Positions 11,523 through 23,500 of a stretch of 64,000 nt of DNA are shown in pieces (the stretch's first letter is position 1; every line of letters starts with the position of its first letter). Location: the NCBI GenBank assembly GCA_033675265.1, contig JAUJYZ010000929.1, forward strand, positions 248,001 through 312,000, read 5' to 3'. The stretch is from Actinostola sp. cb2023 (taxonomy: Eukaryota; Cnidaria; Anthozoa; Actiniaria; Actinostolidae). Below the pieces are notes generated by a model. The model searched no databases. It was given only the letters and a program-made list of their open reading frames with translations, and had not been told where the DNA came from. The position numbers were made by a program, and so were the translations under genes.

Positions 11523-11551
11523 TTAATGTGTATTCAGTTGTATTATATTTA

Positions 11552-14500
11552 TTAGACTAATATATTCAAATTATTTATGTATTCATCGTCTTCGCTTGAC
11601 ACTTGGTCTTGAACCTCTTGAGGTCCTTGAGGTACAGTCGCTTGTTCCTGAGCAGACCTTTTTTTTTTACTGACCGGCGAACCTGCTGTTTATCTGCAAT
11701 TAAAGTTTAAAAGCAGTCAATACGTACGTACAAATGAACTGCTAATAATAGTGCGTTACTCACGTTATAGTAGTCTATCTATAAACAGTAATTAAATTAC
11801 CTTTAAAATAGCTCGGGTTTTTCTGCATGAAAATGTATTGATTACATTTCCGACGCAGTGACTGCTTTATCGACCCTCTGGTTTCCTCGGGTCTCCCTTC
11901 TTGGACTTTAAATTTGGACATCAGGATCATGCAGTATCGACGCACCTTCTAACGCCTCAACAATGTCTTTGTCCAAATCCTGCAGACGACTTCCCCTCAT
12001 CTGAGGGAAAAACTTATCGAGCAAATGTCTGGCGAACTGTGTTTTCGTGGTGGAGCTTTTTAACGAGGCATTCAGCGCCATGTTGTCAATCCAGATTCCT
12101 GGACTTACTTCTTTCCACTAAAAATAAAAATAAATTTACTTTATTATTTCCTAGTTTAGTTAAAATGAGGTCTAGTCAGCTAATTCAAAATTAAAAACGT
12201 TATCCTAGGTTTTGTTGCATATTGTATTTTGCATTCCCAGACCGAAGTGCATTATGCATGGCAATGGATGTGTGTTCTTCTATTTTGGTGTTCCAAAACC
12301 CGCAAACAAATGAACACAAGTATTGATCAGTCCATAATGCACTTCGGTCTGGGAATGCAATATGCAACAACTAGGACGTTTTTTTTTAATTAGTTCGTAT
12401 ACAGGCCAATAAGGGACTTTACATTAAGAGGTCACACGACCCCTACCAGCAGTGCCAAAATGAACTCCAGAAATGAAAAGAGCAGCTAGAACTGAAGTAA
12501 AAGAGCGAAGTTTCAGCCCATGTCTAACACAGAAGAAATGACATTAAAAATGAAATTGAGCGTTTTCTAAAATTTTGTTTGGAAAATGCATTAAATGTGC
12601 TGGATTGCAAGCTCTTCGAATCCTAATAAACTTTGCGATTTTATTTTTAATTTAATTTCTCCGGTATCAGTCGGACATTATGAGCTGAAACTTCGCCTGC
12701 CTTTTACTAATTTTGAGCTGCTCTTTTCCTTATGGAATTCATTATGACAATTCAAATTCAACTGATTTATGTTCAATTGAAGGTATCAGGGTACCCCAAA
12801 AAACCTTTCAAACCAGCGGTTTTGATTTTTTTTGATAATCAAATCAAATTGAATATTATCTATCATCTCCAAAAAACAGAAACTAAAAATATTTTCCCCC
12901 TAAAAAGTTAGAATCAAAAAACGAATTTTGGATTTCTTTTGATGAAAAAAGATGTTGACAAGCAAGCTGCCAACAGCACTCACGCAACAGACTTTCGACA
13001 AAGATTCAGATGCGAAGAAAGTATCCAAAAATGGTAACTGCTCACTCAATACATCTTTGAATAACGATGCTAAACCACTCACGGTCATAGTGCTCGTATT
13101 TTCTGCCAGCAGTAACTTTGTTTTCAAGCCACGTTGTGTTACGTCGTTACGAACTGTAAGGCGATCTTCTTTTGAATGCCATTGATATGTCATCAGGTAT
13201 TGGATCACATATTTGTGGTGGATTATTGACGCTTGTGTAAACAAAGGCGCCACTTGACTTGAAAACTCTTTTGCCTTTTGTTTCGGAAACAAAATAGCCA
13301 TGAATCAAGCGCACATTTTGAGTTGCCGGTCAAAGGGATTTTATCCGATTTAGCTGAAATTTGGTAGACACTTTGTCAGATAAATATTCTTCAAAAAAAT
13401 TTCTCCGAATTTTAATATTCAATTTCCTTCGAAAGTTATAACTTGTTTTGTATAAGTGTTTTCCAGTTTTTGCAGAGCTCGAAGTTTAGGACCGTATAAA
13501 AATGCAACGGGTTAATTTATCGATAAACGGAGACACTATTTTTGTAAGCTATATCTCATAAGCTTATAAAGGTATTAGTCGATGATTTCCGAAAAATTGC
13601 GGCTGTATGGTACCTCGGCAACGATAGTGATGTGAAAATCTGCACTTTTTTACCTATTTCAAATGTACTGGTTTTGTTCTAAAAACTAATTGTTTTATTG
13701 AATTCTGCATTTATTCAGCTTTCAGAAAATGTATACTTTATAGAAGTTTTAACGTAACGAGTACGCGCTAGAGCGTGTTGCGTGCATGATCCGGGTCGTT
13801 TGGGGTACCCTGATTCCAAGAGGGGTAGGGTCATGTGACCTCTTAACCACTGCACCCAGCAACGATAGTGCGTATAACGGATCTTCTTTCTCTAATGTTA
13901 TATTGAGCAGACGTTTCATTGCACTTACACCTAGTGGCATCCCAATGGTTCTTGGGATTTTCCCATATTGTGGCACATCCTCAGGCAGTGACACAGCTGA
14001 CGGGGTGCTCCTGTGCACATCTTTCCCGGCTACTGAAATATGTGCATTAAATATATCATACATTTGAAATCATATGAGAATTATTATACAATATGTTTTT
14101 TAGGGTCAATGAACTCTGTTCTACAGGTAATTCAGAAAAAGTACACTTCAACAAGAGACCATGAACTAGGTTTTCAATCAATATGACGTCACACGGTTTA
14201 CAGAGTCTCAAAACGAACACATGAATTGTATACTTTGATGTTTGTAAAACGCGCATCACCCTCGTGGAAAATGTATTTCTCCACCGAACTATACTCTAGA
14301 ACTTTAACTGTTTCAATCACAAATTAGTATAGACAAGGCCACAATAGATAATGCAAGCAGACTACTCTTTGACTTTTTGTGGAATGGCAGGGACAAAGTA
14401 AAAAGAACAGTTATGATTAGTGACCTAGATGAAGGGGGCCTAAAAATGTCACATATCGACTCAATTATAAAGGCGCAAAGAATTATGTGCTTGATTAAAT

Positions 14501-17500
14501 TTATTACTAACTACAACAGTACCTGGAAATGGTTTTTAGGGCAATATCTCTGCAGTGTAGGCGGATCCTTTTTGTTAAACTGCTGCTTCGATATCAAACA
14601 TTTAAATATCGGACTTCCTAAATACTACCACGAATGTCTGGAAACATGGAGCTCTTTATTAGCGACATCCAAACCTGAGACACATATAGAGATTTTGAAT
14701 GAAGTAATCTGGAACAATAAGAATATATGTATTACAAATCGTTCGATATACAATAATAAGTTATTTAACATGGGCATAGTAAAAATTGGTAACATCTTGG
14801 ACCAGTGCGGCAAATTAAAATCATTTGAAATATTTAAGCAAGATCTTCCGGGTATTACTTTGGCTGATTATTTTTTATTAATAGGAATTGTTCAGTCTCT
14901 CCCTCCGGACTGGAAGATAATTCTGAAAAAAAATATTCCACTGTCGAAACGTATCAACAGTGATGTTGTGATCCAAATTCAACTTAACAAAAAAAGAATA
15001 ATAACACACAAGATCACCTCAAAACTGCTTTATTCTGAATTTGTCACACAATCAATATCATCTCCAACTGCTGTAAGAAAGTACGAAACAATATACTCAA
15101 ACACTAATTTCAACTGGCAAAAAATATTTACATTACCTGTCAAAATTTCCTTAGATACTAAATCCAGAGAATTTCAATTTAAAATCCTACATAGAATCCT
15201 GTATACAAACTACCTAGGCTTCAAAATGAAAATTACAAGCTCTAATCTTTGTACCTTTTGCGAAAACACTGAAGAATCCCTTGAACATTTATTTGTGAGT
15301 TGCAAACACACAAGGTTTTACTGGATAAAAATCAAAAATTGGTTAAATTCTCTAGGTTACAACGTAGCCTCCTTCTCTGAAATAGACATCGTATTTGGTC
15401 AATGGGATAATGAATCGAACAATTCTATTACCATTATTTTTTTAATTCTAACTGCCAAGCAAGTAATTTATAAATGTAGAAGCTTAAAAATCAAACCTTC
15501 CCTGGATATTCTCATTGTAAAATTAAAACAAATCAAACAAATTGAGTATTTTATTGCAAGGCGAAGGGACAAGATGCTTGACTACCAAAAAAAAAGGGAA
15601 AATATAAATGTATAGATCATTTCACAACTTATATGATTAATATTTGTTCTTAGTTAGTTTATTTTTAATACAGTCAATATATAATCTAGCATTGCTATGT
15701 AGAGTATGTCGTAGTATCAGTTAGTAGAATTGTAAGTAGTCGGTATTGTAATGTAATGTAAAGTAGCATATATCCATAGAATAACGAAATGAAATGTTAC
15801 AATAGCAATATATATTGTTAGTATCGTGATGTATATATATTTATTACATATTAAACATTGAAGTGAACAGAAAAAAAAAAAAAAAGAAAAAAAAAAAACT
15901 GTTTCAGTCGTTCAAAGACACTTTCAATAATGCCGTAGCAATACAGATGATTGATATGTTGATTATACGCACCATTTTTATGCTCAGCTTCCAACTGACT
16001 TCTTAATTTGTCCACCTCCGCCTCCAGAGCAGCAATTCGTTCCTTGCAGGCTACATGCACGTCTTTGGGGCATTTGCCTGAGCCGGCCTTTTCCTGTCTG
16101 CCACTCTCTGTCGTGCTTCGGCGATTGAAGGCAATTGGGGAGTATTTATTCCGCTAGTGCTGGCGGTTTCATCCTCTTCAATAATTTTTGAGGTGCTAAC
16201 CTCATTTGCTTTTTTCAACATTTCCAATTCCATGGCTTTTTAATTTTTTTGTCTGATTTTTTTTAATGTTTTCTTCTTTTTCTGGATTTGCATGCTATTC
16301 TCAGTACCGGAAATAAAGCATGGAAATTAGCATAACAATAGATATCCCACAATGCATTGCTTGTATATATTAAAACCACTCCTTCCATTGTGCTCACTTG
16401 TTCCAACGACTTCAAGAGTGTTGGTCGGTTCTTGGTTTGTTCCTGATCCCGCACCACGTCATTCCCGACCAGCCACCAACTTATAGCCGTTCAGTGCTTT
16501 GGATACAGTGTTAGGCCACCAAAAACCCTACAAGAAGTTTCTGGTATGAACCAGCCTGTATTTGAACTGCTTTATTATCACTATTCTGACATACTCGTCG
16601 TTTTGAGTACTAGGTCGAAAGCAACAGAGGGAACACGTCCCAGTCAGAACGCCAAAGAGAAGGACAGTCAAGAGCGACTGTGGAAGCAGAACTCCAGTCG
16701 AGTGCGACTGTGCGAGCAGAACTCCAGTCGAAAGCGACTGTGGGAGCAGAACTCCAGTCGAGAGCGACTGTGGGAGCAGAACTCCAGTCGAGAGCGACTG
16801 TGGGAGCAGAACTCCAGTCGAGAGCGACTGTGGGAGTAGAACTCCAGTCGAGGGCGACTGTGTGAGCAAAACTCCAGTCGAGAGCGGCTGTGCATGGGAG
16901 CAGAACTCCAGTCGAGAGCGGCTGTGGGAGCAAAACGGAATATTCTGTCGAGAGCGACTGTGGGAGCAGAAGTGAAGTTGAGTCGAGAACGACTGCGTGA
17001 GCAGAACTCCGGCAGTCGAGAGCGCCGGCTGTGGGAGCAAAAAAATATTCTGTCAAAAGCAACTGAAAGAAAGAGTAAAGTCGCCAGAGAGCGACTAGTT
17101 GAGGGAAAGAGTTCAGCTGAGAGCTGCGACTAAGCTGAGAGAAAGAGTTCTAGCCAGAGCAACTCAGTAAAGGAAAGTATTCCAGGAAAGTATTCCAGCC
17201 CAGTTTGACTAAGGGAACGTGTTTCGCAGTCTAGAACGAGTGATATTAAAAGTAAACGGCCCACACAGCAGTTGGGTTTTTCACGCCAGTTGAGGGCGGG
17301 TACGAGAAATATATTTCTAGTCATAAGCTACTGAGAAGTTTATTGCAAATTTGAGAGTAAGTTTTACAAATTTGAGAGTAAGTTTATTGCAAATTTGAAA
17401 ATAGTTGACTTTTATACCAGCCTAGACCGGCTGTGGAGAGGGAGAAGAGTTTACAGGCTGCAAAATACAGCCAGATTTGGACCTAAGTTGGCTGAATCAT

Positions 17501-20500
17501 TTCAAAATCCAACCCTAGTTCAATTTTCAAAACACAACAAAAGTATTATATTCTGTGTAGATGCAAATTTGCTGCAGATCTACTTGGACTCCCTGGGGGA
17601 AACAAATGGTGTTGGATGAATGAATTAACTTTGAATTAATGAGTTTAAATGAATGAACTTTGATGAGGTATTGTCCAAGTGATAAAGTGCTATGATTACT
17701 TGACCGCCCATGCAACAAGTAAAGGGCTGACAACCTTTGTTCCGCGCTCCACGCAGACTCTGAACAAATTCGCTGTTGAGAACGACTGAGAAAATATAAG
17801 AAGATATATTTCACTGGTAGGCGATGACGCCTAAGGAGTTTTTGAATGTTCTGGCACTGAAAGCGGTACTTAAAATTAGAAGAGAAGACGAACATACGTA
17901 GTAACTCTGGAATTGTAGTCGATCTCCAGCGTACGATCGACAAGACGCGTTTTTACCACGAGTAGGGCTCCATTTCAACATCTGGACACGCAAAATCAAG
18001 ACTGCAATAAGAGGGCGTTTTTCGATAAGTGCAAATCATATTCAAATATCCACTGAACGCTAGCGGAGACTCTCAAAGACCTGCTTGTGGCTGTTATTGT
18101 CGGCCCGGAAAATAGTAACGTTTTCAGAGAAAACATTTAGTTCCCAAAACATGTCACTGACGAGGAGCTCAGCTAATAGCCATTGGTTCGCAGGACTCGA
18201 GTGGTTATGTTTAACTGATATGTCTACATAAGTGTATCACGCGTTATGTTGTGGCACTGGTCGGTTGAGTTGGAATGCAGCTTCGAAACAGGGGTATAAC
18301 TCTCCTCCCGGTTTTACTGGGTCAAGCTGCCATTCCTCCTCTCCTGCCGGTGGCCATGATATCCATGGTTTACGACCGATCGTCGATGTTTACGCATTGA
18401 TTTTATTTGGCCTTTTGACCCCAAACTGTTGGTACCGTACAATGTGAGTCTGATCCAACCACATCCATGCACTTTTCAAGTCCAGAGTGACTCAATGGGT
18501 AACCGTGGATATGCGGCCACCGGAGGTCGAGGCAGGAATGGCAGAACCTACCTTTGAGTTTTCGACCCTAGTTTCGTCTGAGTTAACAGGAAGCTACAAC
18601 CCTCACGCGCTTATTACTTACAGGACAACCTGGGATGGATTTGCTGCAATAAGAGCTGACGAAGCCTTTGATCTAGATAACTTGCAAAGCTCAAACTGGA
18701 ATGCGGTTTCTTTGAATCAAAAGCAATCCACTAGCTAATGGGAATCAAGCAGTTGCATTAACTCGGGCTTCAAGGTAGAGCAGAATTGGACCAAAACAAG
18801 GAAGAGGAAAGCCTTTTCATAATGGTATTAATCTTAAGTTGTAGTCAGGTTTACAATACATTATTACTCGGGCTTCCTGTGGAACGCCCGAGTTTAAAAT
18901 GCTGTTGGTCCTGTTCGCCACAAGTCGCCGAGTTCACGCATGCGCTTTACGTCCCTTGGATACCACAACTCGTAGCTTCGAATGGTTTCCGAACCCATTC
19001 TGAAAGAGATGGGTTAAAGGCTCTACAGTTTCACTGTACTCACTGCCTGAACGATGGCTCGGAGCGCATAGAAACAGAAGAGACTACAAGTACAGTACAA
19101 CCAACTACAAAGCTACAACGAAGCCGAAGGTACTTTTGAAGAGTAGCCCAAGAGTGCAGTTATGATGTCGGCAAAGACTGAAATAACTTTTAAAATATAT
19201 TACAACAGCGATAAATTTGGTATTTCCAGCGATAAGTTTGGTATTTCTACCTGTAAGCTTAATCTACTGGTACTTCGACTTTGTACTTCAAAATGGCACA
19301 ATAGAAGACGTGTCAAGAAATGAATCGACATGTAAGCTTGTGTGTCTGACATTATGTGATAACAACTTGTGTACTGAATTGAATCCAATAAACGAGTTCA
19401 GATCTCGACGTGCAATGTCTGTTTGTGATGATCGAAGGAGATGTCGAACAACTCATCGTGATCGAAAGCCAAGCAGGATACCCTTGAAAGAATTCACACG
19501 TATTTTTCAGAAGAGAAAAATAAATAAATAAAATAAAAAATCAAGGCGACGTGTCAGACAGTTATGGTTCGTAGATCTGCATCATTCACTATTCATTATT
19601 TTGTGGAAACTCAGATGTGAAATGTACAACAGACACGACACATCAACAGACACATGTAAGCCAGTAATGTACAGTACTGTACTAGAAGAAATTATCGGCC
19701 ATTACAACCAATTTATCTTGCCACGCTGTGTTTCAAAGAGGGAAAAGACAATCGTTTGAAGGCAAAACCTCCAACACGACGCAGTATCAAAATCAAAGAA
19801 TCATAGCACGAGGTGTGATATACAGTGTAGAGTATAAAAAGTCTCAATCACATAAGAAATGTCCGTCAATCTTCACTGGGTACAGATATAGGACGAAATC
19901 CTCTGGTCCTACGTACTGCACTGCATATTGATCCAAGCCAAACATTAAGTGCACCATATAGCCAAGGTAATATTGTACTAGTTGGTCATAATGTGGGACA
20001 ACAGTGTGTTGCAATGACTTTGTGTGCTTTGATATACAACAACGCGCAAACCATATCCCAGCTGCCCCAGAGACCTCATCCAAATAATGAATATTGCAAG
20101 TTTATCACAATTAGTCAGACAGTCTTTTCTAATGTTAACAGAGCTACCAACAATGCTCACAGTGTTTAACAGTGTTTGACACAGACTATCAACTTGATTA
20201 TAGTGAAAGCTTCATGGGTAATTATAATATTCCTACATTCGTATGAAGTACGTACGCACAGTTGCTCACATTGCTCCAACTACTTTATTCACCCAAACCC
20301 AATCTCCTGATATACAATCAATCACGTGCATGCATGGCTCCTATTACACAATCACATGTACACTATTTATGTAAACACTATATCCCTCCTTTGACCGGAC
20401 TCAGACCTTATCTATATACTATAACTAATCAATTAAACAATCAAGATACTTTGCTATTGAATACAACTATTTTCTGGAAAAACAGTAAAACCAACAAAAC

Positions 20501-23500
20501 AATGTTCAAAGTCAAGTCTTTGTATAATGTCCATGACACAGGTAAATATGTAAAATCTATGGTACAAAGTCCCTTAGATAAGGTGGAGCATGTCGCTCCC
20601 TGACTGGTCGCTCCACTGGTACCTGAGCCGGAACTGGCTCTGGGTCAGCTGCTTGATTCAGTCCATCGAAGTCCAACTCGGACTCTGTCAAGTTTTCCTG
20701 GATATACACCTTCTTCACCGCAGACACATTCCGCATTAATGTGTACCCTTCCTCCCTCTGCAACACCACGCTTGCCCCTTTCCTTTCAATGACAGTGTAT
20801 GGATCAGGGTCAAACGCGGGCGTCAGCTTGTTGTCACGTTCAAGTTTCAGTAGTACTTGATCACCTTCTTGGATTGTTGATGGGGTCAAACCCCTCTTCT
20901 TGTCTGCATATTCCTTCATGTGTTGTTTCCGCTCCTTGTCAAACTGTAGAGCTGCACGTAGCACTTCCGATGTTTCCTTTGATGGAAGTTGTGGAACCTT
21001 CGTGCGAATTTCTCGACCGAAGAGAATCTTCGCAGGAGAGACACCTGTTGTCGCATGGGGCGTGGCCCGATAGTTGAGCAAAAAAATGTAGAGCTCCATC
21101 CTCCAATTCTTCCCTTCAACATGGGCTGTGCGAATCGCTTTCTCTACTGTCCGGTTGAACCGTTCAACCTGTGCATTTGCTTGTGGCCAGTATGGTGTCA
21201 CTTTCCTGTGCTTTATGCCATTAGCCTCGAGATACTGCTCCATGGTGGCTGAAACCAGATTGGAGCCATTGTCAGAAGTCACCTGTTCAGGTAACCCGTG
21301 AACTGCAAATATCTTCCTTAAATGACTGACAATTACTTCAGAGGTTGTAGACCGTAGAATCTCAACTTCCGGACAACGTGAACACGCATCCACGCAGACC
21401 AACAAACTCTCACCTGTCGGGAAGGGACCACACAAATCGATGTGTACAACTTGCCATGGTCGGGCCGGCATGGCTGATGTACGCAGAGGTTCCGGTGGGG
21501 GCCTGATTGCCACTGATTGACATGGAATGCAACTCCGTATGAGCTTTTCAATGTCCCGATCGATTGCTGGCCACCACACTTTCTCCCGCATCATTTGCTT
21601 GGTACGAACTACTCCTTGATGTCCCTCATGTGCAATGTTCAATGTTGTCTGGCGCAGACTAGTAGGCATAACAATGCGATTTCCCCTCAGCACCAGACCG
21701 TTACTAACTGAGAGTTCCTCACGTATCCTAAGATATGGCTCTAATTCAGGAATACTCGGCCAAACATTAGACAACAAGCTCTGTTGGATTTGCTGTAGAG
21801 TGTTGTCCAACTTAGTCGCTTCCCCAATCTGTTCCGCACTCATGGCCTTGGGAATTGCATTCTTCGCAACATAGTCTATGTACTCTTCTGCTATGTTCCG
21901 CTCTCTGTATGGTTGGTGTGCAATTGGTAGTCTTGACAACACATCAGCTGGGTTAGTTTTACCTTCCATGTGACAAATCTTGAAGCGATATGGTTGTAGC
22001 CTTAACACCCATCGTTCAATGCGAGCCGGAGGCTTGGCTCTGGGGCTATAGATAACTTCTAATGGCTTGTGATCCGTAAACAGAGTGAACTCTGTGCCAT
22101 ATAGATACAAGTGAAATTTCTCACACCCCCAGACCACTGCTAATGCCTCTTTCTCTGTTTGAGAGTAACGCCTCTCTACATCTGTCAGTGTCCTGCTGGC
22201 ATATGCTACTGGTCGAGACACTCCATCTTGGCATTGTAAGAGGATAGCTCCTAGACCAACAGGGCTCGCATCCACCCGTAAGTGCGTTTCTGCAGCTGGG
22301 TCGTAGTGCGCCATCACACAGTCACTAGTGAGACTCGCCTTCAGTTTGTCAAATGAGTCCTGCTCTACTTGACCCCAGGACCACTCAGCATATTTCCGTG
22401 TAAGCTGTCGCAAAGGCTCCGACATAGTGGCAAACTCAGGAATAAAACGTGCGCAGTAATTGACCAGTCCAAGAAAACTTCGAACTTCCGCCGCATTGGT
22501 CGGTGCTCGAGCTTCCTTGACTGCATCGATCTTTTTCTGATCGGGAGATAGTCCTGCCGCAGACACTTTAAATCCAAAGAAGACCAGCTCTGAAACACTA
22601 AACACACATTTCTCCTTGTTCAGTGTAAGTCCCGAGTCCTGTAAGCGCTGTAGTGTTTGTTCAAGACTGCGGTCATGTTCCTCCTGAGTCTTTCCGAACA
22701 CAATAATATCATCCGAAATATTCCGAACTCCTACAATTCCTTGCAACGTGCTCTGCATGACGTATTGGTACGTTTCCGGAGCCGATGACAGTCCAAATAT
22801 CAAGCGTTTGTAGCGCTTAAGTCCATTATGCGTAGAGAACGTTGTGAGCGCTCGAGACTCTGGATGTAGCTCGACCTGGTGGTATCCCCAGCGTAGATCG
22901 AGTTTTGAAAATACAGCCGCTCCGTTGAGACTTTGTAGGGTTTCCTCCAGAGTAGGAATTGGGTGTCGTTCACGGATGACAGCTTCATTAACACGACGCA
23001 TATCCACACACACGCGAACCTCGCCATTGGACTTCGGAACCGCAACTAAAGGTGAAACCCATGGAGTCGGCCCAATGACACTTTCGATAATATCCAGATC
23101 CTCTAGCTCTTGTAATTTCTTGTCAACCGCTTCCCGTACATGAAACGGAACTCGTCTTTGCGGCTGTGCAACCGGCTTGACCTCGTTGTTTACATGAATT
23201 TTGAGTTGACAGTCTTTCAACTTGCCTACTCCCTCGAATACCGCTTTATGCTCGCTGATTATCCGTTCGACTTCACTATTCTTCACAGCATTGACAGTCG
23301 ATACCACAGGTCCAAACTGTAATAGTCCCAGCTCCGTAGCAGATCGCTTTCCAAGCAAACATCCCGCATCGTGATGTTCCACAACAACAAACTCTGTACG
23401 AGTAATCAGTTCGCCTGTCTGCACATTTGCTGAAAATATGCCTTGAACCGGAAGTGGGTGTGTCGAGCCATAAGGAAAAATGCGGATATCCGATTTCGCC

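Noticed and set aside
12900..13301. 133-codon minus frame inside the TTAA element
   Set aside because: No domain, antisense frame equally open, lies within inverted repeats.
14056..14315. Coherent minus-strand reading across the LINE target site (14315-14056)
   Set aside because: Tempting as an exon, but exon three ends at 15973 and exon four begins at 14032 with good splice sites and matching phase; the reading lies in the intron and has stops.
16528..17062. Long overlapping frames on both strands with ten-residue repeats
   Set aside because: They arise because the 30-base minisatellite unit is a multiple of three; several frames are open at once and none has a start context or domain.
20799..23322. 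Several plus-strand frames of 60-99 codons
   Set aside because: Shadows of the antisense gypsy pol gene; no motifs of their own.
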